Part shown: piece after piece, positions 35,591-45,606 of the stretch | Numbering within the stretch: the first letter of the stretch is position 1 | Layout: every line of letters starts with the position of its first letter | Source: Punica granatum | Lineage: Eukaryota > Streptophyta > Magnoliopsida > Myrtales > Lythraceae | DNA length: 64,000 nt | NCBI RefSeq assembly: GCF_007655135.1 | Contig: NC_045127.1 | Location: 11,231,001 to 11,295,000 of the forward strand | Reading direction: 5' to 3' | The notes under the pieces: model-generated | What the model was told of the DNA's origin: nothing | Seen by the model: the letters and a program-made list of their open reading frames with translations, nothing else | The model's database searches: none | Position numbers and translations under genes: made by a program

Positions 35591-35907
35591 TTAATAATTT
35601 TTATGGGTATCATATTCAACAGTTTTAGACAACTTTTAAAAGGACTCAGCATTTTCTTCTTCTTTACATTTTCTCTGTTATCGATTCCTTGCCCACTCTA
35701 ATATCGGGAAAATAAAAATATTTTTACATAAAATCGCACGAATAATCACAGCAGTATGCTCTGGAAGATTAATATTATTAATTATGCAGGTTCGATGTAT
35801 TTGTTACCACTGCTTATCTAATCGAGTTGGTTTGTTAGGTTGAGACGAATAGCTTCTGGATTATGGATCTGCATTGACATGTTACTATGGTATAAAAAGG
35901 AATTTAA

Positions 35908-36237
35908 TAGTGCGTTTAATTTTAGAGTTGAGTTGAGTTGAGTTTTGATTTTAATTTTAATTTGTTTGTAATGATTGTGATGTTGAATTATGAGAAAAAG
36001 TAGAAAAAGTAATGAATAGTTGAAAAAAAAAGTAATGATTATAATTTATATTGTTGAATTGTAGAAAAAGTAATGAATAGTTGAGAGAATTTATTATTAA
36101 AATTTGAATTGAATGGTTAAAAATTTGAAGAAAAATGAAAAAAAATAATAATGATATTGTTGATTTTTATTGTGTAATGAGTAGAGTTAATATTAGAGTG
36201 AAAATTTTAAAATTAGATTACAAAATCAAACAGGATG
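35908..36237. mobile_element. Tourist-like MITE, family 1, copy 3
   Basis: This 330-bp element is flanked by TAA (35905-35907 and 36238-36240). It starts TAGTGCGTTTAA and contains gagttgagttgagtt and taatgattgt as in copies 1 and 2. It ends about 430 bp upstream of the LEA_3 start codon. Confidence 0.75.
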
Positions 36238-36376
36238 TAAATGTTCCAAACACATATCTATCGACGACCTTGCAGTAAGATCATCAAATATCTTCGGCCT
36301 GTCGATATACTAATTGGTGATGTTAGTTAGATTATAAAGTGCTTCATGTGAATTCCGTGTAAATGTTGCACGCTTC

Positions 36377-36385
36377 CTATATATG
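36377..36385 (+). promoter_or_regulatory. TATA-like element of the LEA_3 gene
   Basis: ctatatatg lies about 280 bp upstream of the ATG, followed by a pyrimidine-rich stretch and a GA microsatellite (36428-36452) that would lie in the 5' leader. No other TATA candidate stands closer in a better context. Confidence 0.4.
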
Positions 36386-36663
36386 TCCCCTTTAACCCTA
36401 GCTGTTGGACCCCCGCGCCACCTTTAGAACCCGAGAGAGAGAGAGAGAGAGAGGAGTGAGAGCGGAGGCCTCCGTATTACGTCTCCTCTCCTCTCTCCGC
36501 CGCCGCTGCCATCGCCGCAGAAGCTCCGACGACGAGAGAGCCAGAGAGAAGAGAGCTTCTGCTGCTTGAACGCATACATAATCGATACATATACTATACG
36601 TATTAAAAAAATAAAGGAACTGCCGCGGCGGTTTTGATCATATCTAGAAACGTCCGTCTGCAA

Positions 36664-37357
36664 ATGGCCCGCTCCGTCTCCACCGCCACGCTTCTCGCAG
36701 TCTCCGTTGCTGATAGCCTCTCCGCCGCCGTTTTCCGGTGAGCTCACTCTCTCTTCCTACATGAATTTAATTAGCCAGATCAGTATTCAATACGTATAAG
36801 ATCACGTCTATATTATGTATGTACGTATAGCTGTATGTTCTTAATCAAAAGAAATCGAAGTTATCTACCCAAAAAGGAAAAAAAAAAAAAAAGAAATCGA
36901 AGTTGGTCTCACTCACTATGTGATCATTAATATCAATCGGTCAATTAGGTCATGTAAAGCTGGACCGCTCCATCTGATCTTTGCGATCATCAGTTTGCAG
37001 ATCGGTTGAGTCGTGTTGTGATTTGGCTCGAACTCGAAGTCTATGTATGTTTCAATTTTACATGTAAAGTTGCCTCGATCGGTTGGTCTAATTAATGAGG
37101 ATTTTCTTGTTAATAGGCGGGGTTACGCGGTAGCGGCTCATGGAACGGCCTCATCAGCAGGATTTGCTCGGGGAGGGTCTAGTGCCGGAATCATGGGGCC
37201 GATCGAGGGGAGGGCGGCTGCGGCCATGAGAGAAAACTCTGGGGCTGCCTCGACATGGGCCCCGGATCCCGTGACTGGCTACTATAGGCCCGCTAACAGT
37301 GCAGCCGAGATCGATGCGGCGGAGCTGCGGGCGATGCTCCTCAACCAGAAGAAGTAA
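36664..37357 (+). CDS. LEA_3 family protein (LEA5/SAG21-type), 104 aa, two exons
   Basis: This is a small late embryogenesis abundant protein of the LEA_3 family, whose Arabidopsis member SAG21/AtLEA5 is stress- and senescence-induced and mitochondrial. Exons are 36664-36737 and 37117-37357. The intron (gtgagc...aatag) splits an Arg codon and gives ...AAVFRRGYAVAA. Residues 1-25 (MARSVSTATLLAVSVADSLS) form a transit-peptide-like start followed by the family's RRGYA. The C-terminal half carries the signature WAPDPVTGYYRP and AEIDAAELRAMLL. Length and intron position agree with the family. The original sequence has ATG in a good context (caaATGgcc). Function is inferred from the family. Confidence 0.93.
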
Positions 37358-38444
37358 GGCCATAGCAAGACGACGAAGAAGCGGAAGATCGCCCCGGTTG
37401 GCCATCGCGCGATCGATCAAGTGCTTGGAGCCCATTCTAGCATCATGTTTAGGGGGGTTGACTATGACCGACTGTCCGGTCAATCGGGAAATGAGCTTTG
37501 AGGTTATTGTGGTGGCGATATGTACTAATTATATAATTAATTAACTTAACAATAAGAAGAGATATATGTGTGTGTGTTTTTGTTCCCGGACGAGGTGGTG
37601 TTATTACGTTACTTATTTAAACTTTGTCCTTTCAATATAATCTCAATTTTCGGCTTCTCCCCACGTTTTCCTAAAGTACCCTACTTCTACTTGGACCACA
37701 AAGTAAAGCCGCATCAGACTCTTCCTATTCCTACTGCCAACTAACTTCGTACATAAAACCAATCAATTTGCATTTCTTACCCTAAAAGTTGAGAATAAAT
37801 TTGCATCGTGTCACTGGTGAAGAAGATAGTCTGAAGATTTGATTTGATCGATGTCGAAGCCGTCGGGGCATGGAGAGCAAGAAAGAGGATTTTCTATACG
37901 ACGATCCCACACGGTCATCGTATGGGACCGGAGATGACAATAAGGGATACTTCTCCATCATTCATTTTGATAGATGCACTTGACTCTTGAGGGAAGGCAT
38001 CAAAACATGTGTTCCCATGTGGTTAGTAAAAACATTTTTTTCCTAGCACCATGAAATGAACACATGTTCTCCACATCACACTACACATTCCAATCCTTAA
38101 CAACAAACAAACCATCCGAAAGAAAGGAAATGCGGATCCGACCCCCGATTTGAGACGACGATCCCTTGCTCTCTGTAAGTAAGAAGATATCAACCAATCC
38201 TTCCTATCCACGTGGCATGAGGGTTTGACAGAGAATAGTTTGACGATCGATCCTTCCACATTCGCGAACTACAGATCCAAACGGCCTCTCTCCTATTACA
38301 GCTTCTCTTGAGGTTCGAAGACAATTCTTGAGAGAAATAGATCACTATGATCCCTAATATGTCACATAGATCGAACAATTATCGACTGCAGATGACTAAT
38401 GCGAACTAGATCTATCGAGTTTTCACATCTCCTTAATAACCTCT
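37358..38444. other. Convergent 3' region between two genes
   Basis: It holds the 3' ends of the LEA_3 gene (+) and of the Ser-rich protein gene (-). No further gene is recognised, and the open frames are short. Confidence 0.5.
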
Positions 38445-40110
38445 CTAGCCACTTACAGAGAGAATTGAAGGGATGGCATTCAGATTTGGGGCAGTCGTGC
38501 TGTTCTTCTTCATCCTGTTGATCTTCTCACCGGCCTTGGAAGAAGGTCTGCTGAAAGCTCTCATGGGGGAAGCAAAAGCCCATCCCCAGCTGCTGCTGCT
38601 TCCTCGGATTCTAACATTAGCGCCAGCTCCACCTCCTGACCTTCCGCAGTTACTGTTGCCGTTAGCCCCTCCATTGATTTCGTCGCACACCCAGTAGGAC
38701 GAGGACGAAGATGATGAGGAAGATGATGTGGTCAGCATAAACCCGCCGAAGATCCCTCCACATCTGACCCTCTCCTTGATCGGTTCTTGCTTCTGGTTCC
38801 GGGCCTCCCTCTGCCTCCTCCCCTCCGATCTCGAGGTCTTCCCATTGCCTTCCCTCTGGGACTCCACCCTCCTGAGAGTGCAGTCCCCGAACCCGTTCGA
38901 GATCCTCTCAAAGAAGTCCCCTGAGAAGCTCCTGCTCCCACAGCCAACAGACCTCGACCTCGAGACCTTCCTCTGGCTCACTGCATCATCTTCCTCCCCT
39001 GTCGCTGCATGGGTGATGGTCAAGCCTCTGGTGCCTCTTTCGGTTTTCCCGGAATCCCCCGCCTTCGAGGAGGAAGATAGGTAGAAGATCGATGACCAGA
39101 AGCCGACTCTCCTGCTCCTGGGACTACTGTCCTCCACCTGATGAAGAAATCAAAAACATCAGGACACATAACAAATATCATCATTTCAAAACCAATACTC
39201 AATATACATCGCCTATACATCGGCGCACAATCTTTAGATTTCCGAGACAACCACTCGCTCAAGGCAATATCAGATTACATATTCAAGTTCGGGTCCCTCA
39301 AGCGCACTTCCATTCCATCAATTCCAAGTTCTATCTGCATGTACCGAGCTCATCTCACCAGCGCGAAGAGGCACTTAGACCGTGTTTAACACACCACAAC
39401 TATAATGGCCGTTCAGTACGGCCGGGACGGAAAGGAATCACCTTTCTTCGACACTAAGATTTATCCCTAACATTCCATTCAACATCGTTGTCGGTCTAGT
39501 CATACCAAAATGGGCCAACAACAAACTACATTGAGCAGCACTCATCATCATCGGGAAGACATAGACGCGAGGCGGTAGCTTGCAGGAAATGTAGTTCCGG
39601 GATTCTACGGAATACCTGGTGAGCACTTAGCAGGGGTCCTCTCCTGGGGCCGCTGGTGGTGGACTTGCTCCTCTTGAAGGACGAAGGAACATCGGAGGGG
39701 CTCTTCTTCTTCTTCTTCGCCGCGGCCGAGACGAAAGGAATCATCCTGCTCCTGCTCCTGCTCCTCTGCCCGCTGAACTGAGCCTCAGCCCTCTTCCCGG
39801 CGGAAGAAGAGGAGGAGGAAGCGACGGCGGAGTTACAGAACCCCCCGTAGACGCCATTGATGTCAGATCTGAAGGACGGGGAGGGAGAAGACGAGGAGGA
39901 GGGGATGATGGGCTGTGAAGGGAAGCTGGAGGAGACGAGCTTCCCGAGCTTCTCTTGCAGGCAGAAGGCGCAGATCCCTCCGGGGTTGCTGCTGCTGCTG
40001 TTCTTGAAACGGTGCTGGCTGCACTGAACCGTCCCGTCTCCTGCTTCTTGCTCCCCTCCTCCTGGTGGGGGTGGCGGTGCTGCTGCTGCTGCCTTCACGG
40101 CATTCTCCAT
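38445..40110 (-). CDS. Plant-specific Ser-rich protein, OCTOPUS/DUF740-like, 395 aa, two exons
   Basis: Exon 1 is 40110-39616 (165 codons) and exon 2 is 39137-38445 (230 codons plus stop). The intron 39615-39138 reads gtattc...ttcatcag and is phase 0, giving ...LLSAHQ|VEDSSPRS. The N-terminus has a CSQHR...ICAFCLQEKLGKL cluster resembling the Cys/His-(G)xCxxCLxxKL head of OCTOPUS-like (DUF740) proteins, membrane-associated factors of phloem development. Further segments are RSRSRM with a KKKKK stretch, RVGFWSSIFYLSSS, RSRSVGCGSRSFSGDFFE and GDCTLRRVESQRE. Ser, Pro and Gly runs suggest disorder. The ATG at 40110 is preferred over an in-frame ATG at 40203, which would add a basic leader with no family feature. 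The family call is tentative; the gene structure is well supported. Confidence 0.8.
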
Positions 40111-40377
40111 TGACGTCTGAGGAATGGGTTTGGAGAGTTTAAGGATTAGTGTTCTTTGCCTCTCTTTCTTCTTGTGACTGGAATGTGACTGATTCTCTCT
40201 CACAGTGCATGAGATGAGAAGGAAGGATGGAAGAGGGAGGTGGAGGCAGGGTAAGGAGAAATGGAGACAGAGGGATCAGAGAACAGAGGATATACAATGT
40301 CATGTAATAAATTACAGTGTGGGAGAGATTGCTCCTATTTACCTTGACACACAATAAAATAAAGAGTGAACTACTGC

Positions 40378-40632
40378 CCTCCACTTATTTATTAATAATC
40401 GTTTTTATCCTGATATATTTTTATCATTAATTAGTTTTAAACGTTGACATTTCGTCTAACATTTATACCCTTCTGTTAATATCCGTGAGGAAAATATATG
40501 GACGGCATTATGTTTTTCGTCACAGAATAGTACAAATGTTAGATGAAATGCCAATGTTTAGGGCTAATTGGTGGCAAAATTATGTCAGGGGTAAAAACGA
40601 TTGCTAATGAATAAATGAAGAGCGACAATGAT
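40378..40632. mobile_element. Foldback MITE upstream of the Ser-rich protein gene
   Basis: Left arm 40378-40487 and right arm about 40520-40632 are inverted copies of each other over about 110 bp: tttattaataatcgtttttat on the left mirrors the complement of ataaaaacgattgctaatgaa-type sequence on the right. Further in, gacatttcgtctaacattta mirrors aaatgttagatgaaatgcca. The loop is only about 30 bp. It begins about 270 bp upstream of the start codon of the - strand gene, within or near its promoter. Confidence 0.75.
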
Positions 40633-40724
40633 AATCTACTTTAAAATAAAATAATTTTGTTTTTAGAGTCGAGTGGGACGGTATTACATTGCCCTAAATA
40701 TTCTAATATCGATAATAAGTTTTG

Positions 40725-40866
40725 TGTGCAACTCGTGCAGTTGCGAGTGTGTTGTGAATAACTATCATTTGTCGCTGTCCATGACGACGGACTGGCATCT
40801 TGTGAACAATAGCTACATTGCACTTGTGAGTAGTGATTGCACCAACTACAACTGGCACAACAAACA
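40725..40866. repeat. Imperfect long hairpin
   Basis: The segment around ataactatcatttgtcgctg and the complement of catcttgtgaacaatagct are partly self-complementary. Outer pieces (tgtgcaactcgtgc... / ...gattgcaccaactac) also pair loosely. It could be an old foldback element. Confidence 0.3.
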
Positions 40867-41809
40867 TACATCGAGTTCTTTTTTTTGATTGAATATACAT
40901 ATGGAAGACGTTTTATGTTTTGGTTACGACTTTTGTGAACTATATGTGTAAATTAAGTTTTTCTTTTCCGGTGTACAATTAAGTTTGTATTTTTACATGG
41001 AGAACTCACATAATTTTATGTGACAGGCAATGGTTTAGTCCTTTAGATCAAGTTGAAAAAAATGATTATTTATAAGTTTTTCATTTTTGATTATATTACA
41101 TGGTATCCATAGATTTGATAGGTCCTGATCAATTTAAAGTCAAGCTGAACCAGCTCACTAAAGAGTGAATTTTTTTTCATTAACCAAGCTCGAAAAGGGA
41201 AACATTAAGCGACGTCAATCAACTCAGGAAGTTGATCTTTTAGAAGGTTTTCATTTTAGGGGAGCGCAACAAGAAGTGAAGAAATAGTATTTTACATGAA
41301 TGAAAGCAAGCAAATCGTAAAAAATAACAATGAATGCAAAATAAATATATAATATATATATAAATAGATATATATAGTACCGGGGAGCACGTGGACTGCT
41401 GACTTATTTAGCAGATCTGATTTGCATTTAAAAAGTGCGATAAAAAGACAAGCAAAAGAGTGACCCATTTATGGTCCCAAGCCCCGGCTTTGAAGCTTCT
41501 CTGGGCTATATCCCAAAACCTATATACATATATATATATATATATATATAATGAAATTAGAAGAATACTCAACCCTAATTAATTAGTTATTTACAGTAAA
41601 TATAAAGATTAAAAATACTATAGCAATAATTTACCAAAACTGAAAAATAATCAACAAAATGAAGCATCTAACTTTCTTCTTTTTTTTCCCTTGAAAAGCA
41701 TCTAACTTGCTTAAGTACTAAGAAAAAGAAACAGAAAATAGAAAGTATTTCTTTCGGTGGATGGTCTTTTTTTCGATAAATAATATGGTGAGCAGCAATA
41801 GTGACGACG

Positions 41810-42085
41810 ACCTTACTATCCTCCACTACACAATGTCTGAACTCTTATATTTAATCACGAATATATTAGACCAATTGAACAAACAACACAAATACTTATC
41901 TCGTCAGCGTAACATCACAAAGGCCTAATATAGTTTACAGAAACCGTTATTCCCCAAGCCCGAGTCAAAGAGCACACAACTGGTAATTATTTTTGACAAT
42001 GCACTAAAGGGGATTTGAACTTGGAACTTTAGGGTTACAAAAATCACATGAGAGTAAATTTATTAGCCACTAGACCATTACCTTT
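41810..42085 (-). mobile_element. tRNA-derived SINE-like element
   Basis: On the - strand, ggtctagtggctaa (A-box-like) is followed about 45 bp later by aagttccaagttcaaatcccc (B-box-like, split here as aagttccaag / ttcaaatcccc). The body matches 34380-34590. The ends are not fixed. Confidence 0.5.
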
Positions 42086-42234
42086 GGGGTTTTTTTTAGA
42101 TGACATTGTTCGGCTTAAAAAGCATCTAACTTGCTTAAGTACTCGGAAAAAGAAACAGAAAATAGAGAGTATTTCTTTTCTGGTAATAAGGGAACATAGC
42201 CTAGTACAAAGAAAGAAAATAAAGCTAAATAAAT

Positions 42235-42315
42235 GGACACATAAGTCCCACTGATGAGAATCAAATCCAAGATCTTTTGATTTCAGGCGGCGTTTTGTGC
42301 CACTGCATCAAGACC
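42235..42315 (-). mobile_element. SINE head fragment of the SWEET-intron family
   Basis: On the - strand, gatgcagtggcac and gatttgattctcatcagt correspond to tagtgcagtggctaac and gattcgattctcatcagt of the SINE at 57953-58116. Only the 5' portion is present. Confidence 0.5.
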
Positions 42316-44413
42316 TCTTCTTCTAGAAAGTATTTCTTTTTGTAAATGACATTGTTTGGCTTGAGAGGCTTCAAATAAGATAATTTTGTTTTTTCATTTA
42401 AAAAAAGAAAGGGCTATTGTAGATTTCCCCCCCCCCTCAGAAAACAACTATTGTGTAGTTGATCAAACTTAAACGTTGTACTGTAGATGACTCAACATTA
42501 TAGGTAAAAAAAATGCAATTAACCAATAAGACATAGACTACGGATTTTCGTAGAAACTGCAAGAATTCAAGAAATTCTGGTATATTCTAAAATGATTTTT
42601 CCTTAGAATCTGAAATGCAAAGCAAGTTCAAAACAAAAATTAAAAAACTTTTTTCATTTTTTTTATCAATATATGTGTATATGTCCGCTGGTCTAACTTG
42701 GAAGATAAGTATTATCATAAGCTTAGAAATTGTACACACACTTTGCCGGAAGCTTCTCCAACAAATGTCAATCCCAATAGCTTGAGTTTGTATATGTTAT
42801 CCTTACACTGTTGTACTGATGAGGTTTCAAAGTGCTCCCAAACGTTAATTGTTGAACTTTATACGCGGTCATTTTGGACGTTTTAGTATTCATAAATCGA
42901 AAAAGTTTCGATTAATTTAATTCGATCAATCTATCGAAAAAATTTAATTCGAGCCAGTTTGACCCAATATAGGGTTCATGGATTTTTCTCCTTCATAGGA
43001 CTTAAATTCTATATTTTGTTTAAGAGGGACAAGATGCTATGTCTTTACTTTCAATTATTCAGTTTGTTTCTATAACCATCAATATCCATATGTTGAGTTA
43101 AATCAATCCTTCGTGCTATACAAGCTGCTGCAACGACTTTACGTGATCATGCTAGTTCGGTTTATTTTCTTTGTCAGTGCTACAAAATAAACTAAAATAG
43201 TTCGAATCAAGTAAAGTTACATGTGAGAGTGTTGAGAGTTGAGTCTCTCTTATTATCGAAATCTCAAAGGTTGTTTTTATATGTACGCCCTCATATTCAA
43301 AAATTCAATGGACTTCCAACTAATCTAATCGAAACAGATTTGACACTAAAGAAAAATCTCAAAGCTTATTGGAGAGACTTCTTTTAGCCTCAACATTAAT
43401 TTGCTTATATAAAAAAACCCTCATTATTAGTCGAAGTGAATCTCCAATGATGCTATTCATAATGATATACCTTTTGTTTTCTTTCTTGCATAAGTTTCTT
43501 TTTTGTTTTCAATACATTAAATTCACATGTGAATTTTTTTTTTATGTATTCTCATATCCAGAATTTTAATGAGTCTCGACTAATCCAATTTGGGCTAGAT
43601 TGACCTCTACTAAGGGAGTAAAGCTTTCCTAGTATGAATTTTCTCCATTCACAATATTTGAACACGAGATCTTATTTAAGAGGAACAAGTCTTAAATCGC
43701 TTGAACCAATTGATGTTAGTATGTGCAGATTTTTCATGCTTATGCATTCTAACCTTTATGTGTTGGTACATTCATAAATGTATATTCATGATATACAAAC
43801 TATGTCTCGAAGAATTGATATGCAAAAATGATAATTACATTTGGTTTTATCAGCAATACCGTGCCACAATTTAATTAATAATGTGAGATAATCAATGAGG
43901 TGTAACTTAGTTGGTAACGCGCTAATGTTAGGTTGGGAGTTTAAGGAGACTTGAGAGCAAATAAGGGGGAAAGATTCCCTTATTTGTTATCATACTCGCT
44001 TGCAGTAGTATTACTTTGACTATAGACTTGTGGATGAGAAATGTTCCTCTGATACCTCACTGGGGTCGCGGTAGTCCTGGTGTTGCTATGGCTCATATAG
44101 TTACGACATGTGGGATTACTATGCCGATCACCCCTAGCCCCTTTTTATTTATATAAAAAATATAACGCAAGACTTTTGTGCATCTTGCATCCTATGGAGT
44201 GTTTACAGTGGGCCACTATTGCAATTTATCAGATGATTGTCGGTAGATAAATAATAAAAAACTTGTTAAATGGTAAAAAAATGATTATTCAACAAGAAAT
44301 TTATTGTTTTTGATATAATAAGATACCTGTTAAATAGTAAGAAACTTATTACTTTGTAAGAAATTTATTATTTTGAATACAATAAGTCTCTTATTAAACA
44401 GTAAATTTTCTTA

Positions 44414-45251
44414 GAGAGAATTAGAAAAAATAACATCGAGAGATGAAAATTACCATCGACCCATTTTGTACATCAAACTGAATCATGATAGTTAAAAATT
44501 ACATCGGAGAGGACTTTTCGTCCATGTTTCGTGAAACAACAGATGGAAATCTCTGGCCTGGCTTATAATCTTATTTTCCCACATGACGTGGCTTTTTAAA
44601 AATTTCAAAACGATCCAAATTTTTAAAATTTTTTAAAATCTTCCCCAATCTCTCTCTCCCCCCTTCTCTACTCTTTCTCGGGACAACTTTCCCTTCGTGA
44701 CAATTTTCGCTCCCCCCTCTGTCTCTCTCTCTATCTTCTACAACGTTGTGTCAGAGTCGGAACTCCACGTCTTTCTCTCTCTCTGTGCAATTTCAGTGAG
44801 CTCATCGGAGCTCCGATCACCGGAGGAGCAGCGGGGAACTGTCTCCGATGGAGGAGGCATTAGAGCTCCTGCGCTCAAAGGGTGCCCACGACAGGATGGC
44901 TGGGAGGGAGCGCCTCCTCGAGCTCCCGAAGGCCTCGCGAAGGAGCCTCTCCACCTCCGAGACGACGTCGCTCGTCGACTGCTGCCTGGACCTCCTTAGA
45001 GACGCCAACTTCAGGGTCTCCCGGGGCGCGCTCTAGGCCCTGGCCTCCGCAGCCGTGCTCTCCGCCAAGCACCTTCAACTCCACCTCAGCGCCCTCATCT
45101 CGGCCATCGTGGAGCGCCTCGGCGACTCCAAGCAGCCCGTCAAGGACTTCTCTAGGAGGCTCCTCCTTACTCTCATAGTAGTAGTTCCATCCCTTTTCGC
45201 GAGGATGGTTCTGTCAGCACACACAATGTGCTTCACATTTCGATGATGCTT

Positions 45252-45284
<33 letters not shown>

Positions 45285-45597
45285 GTGTGGGGCGTTAATG
45301 GAGAAGAAAGAGGAAGTGGAGAAGGGAGAAAGAGAGAGAGAGAGAGAGAGTGTGTGGGGAAGATTTTGAAAATTCTAAAAATTAGGGTCGTTTTGAAATT
45401 TTTAAAAAGTCACGCCAGATGGAAAAATAATGTTATAAGCCACGTCAAAGGTTTCCGTCTGTTTATTCACGGAACGTGGACGGAATGTCATCTCTAATGT
45501 AATTTTTAATTGTCAGGATTCAGTTTGATATAAAAAATGAATTGAGGGGAATTTGAGCCAATTTTCATTTCTCAAGGTTATTTTTATTTATTCTCTC
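44414..45597 (+). mobile_element. Pack-MULE-like element carrying a CLASP exon
   Basis: The ends are long inverted repeats of about 200-240 bp. Left 44414-44660 and the complement of 45345-45597 share gagagaat, gatgaaaatt, atcaaactgaatc, aattaaaaattaca-like, gtggcttataa, ttttaaaaatttcaaaacga and tcttcccca. The element is bounded by near-identical 9-bp sequences attttctta (44405-44413) and gctttctta (45598-45606), 7 of 9 matching, as expected for an aged Mutator-type target duplication. No transposase is present. Inside is a host gene exon (CLASP). GA runs at 45261-45284 and 45331-45350 lie near the right arm. Long TIRs, 9-bp duplication and a captured gene piece define a Pack-MULE. Confidence 0.85.
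44848..45178 (+). pseudogene. CLASP N-terminal (TOG domain) exon fragment
   Basis: This is the first coding exon of a CLIP-associated protein (CLASP), a microtubule-lattice stabiliser with TOG domains. MEEALELLRSKGAHDRMAG, ETTSLVDCCLDLL, NFRVSRGAL and, after an in-frame TAG (45034-45036) where the family has Gln, ALASAAVLSAKHLQLHLSAL and VERLGDSKQPVKD match the start of plant CLASP. The reading frame is otherwise kept, so divergence is small. After LLLTLI the frame runs into unrelated sequence. The preceding pyrimidine-rich stretch (about 44700-44847) is probably the captured 5' leader. It has been carried by the surrounding Pack-MULE. Confidence 0.9.
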
Positions 45598-45606
45598 GCT
45601 TTCTTA

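Larger units (their letters stand above)
41690..42360. repeat. Nested direct repeats with SINE insertions
   Basis: gcatctaacttgcttaagtact followed by ggaaaaagaaacagaaaata-type sequence occurs near 41697 and again near 42122, and agaaagtatttctttt occurs near 41738, 42163 and 42327. Between and after these copies lie two minus-oriented SINE-like sequences. The layout suggests duplication of a small block around an insertion. Confidence 0.6.

Noticed and set aside
36424..36747. 107-codon open frame on the - strand
   Set aside because: It is low-complexity and antisense to the LEA_3 leader and first exon.
38473..39084. Leu/Pro-rich open frames on +
   Set aside because: They are antisense to exon 2 of the Ser-rich protein gene; the composition mirrors its Ser/Gly runs.
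43896..44165. SINE-like start (gaggtgtaacttagttggtaacgc)
   Set aside because: An A-box-like start is present but no B-box or matching body could be found, so it was not listed as an element.
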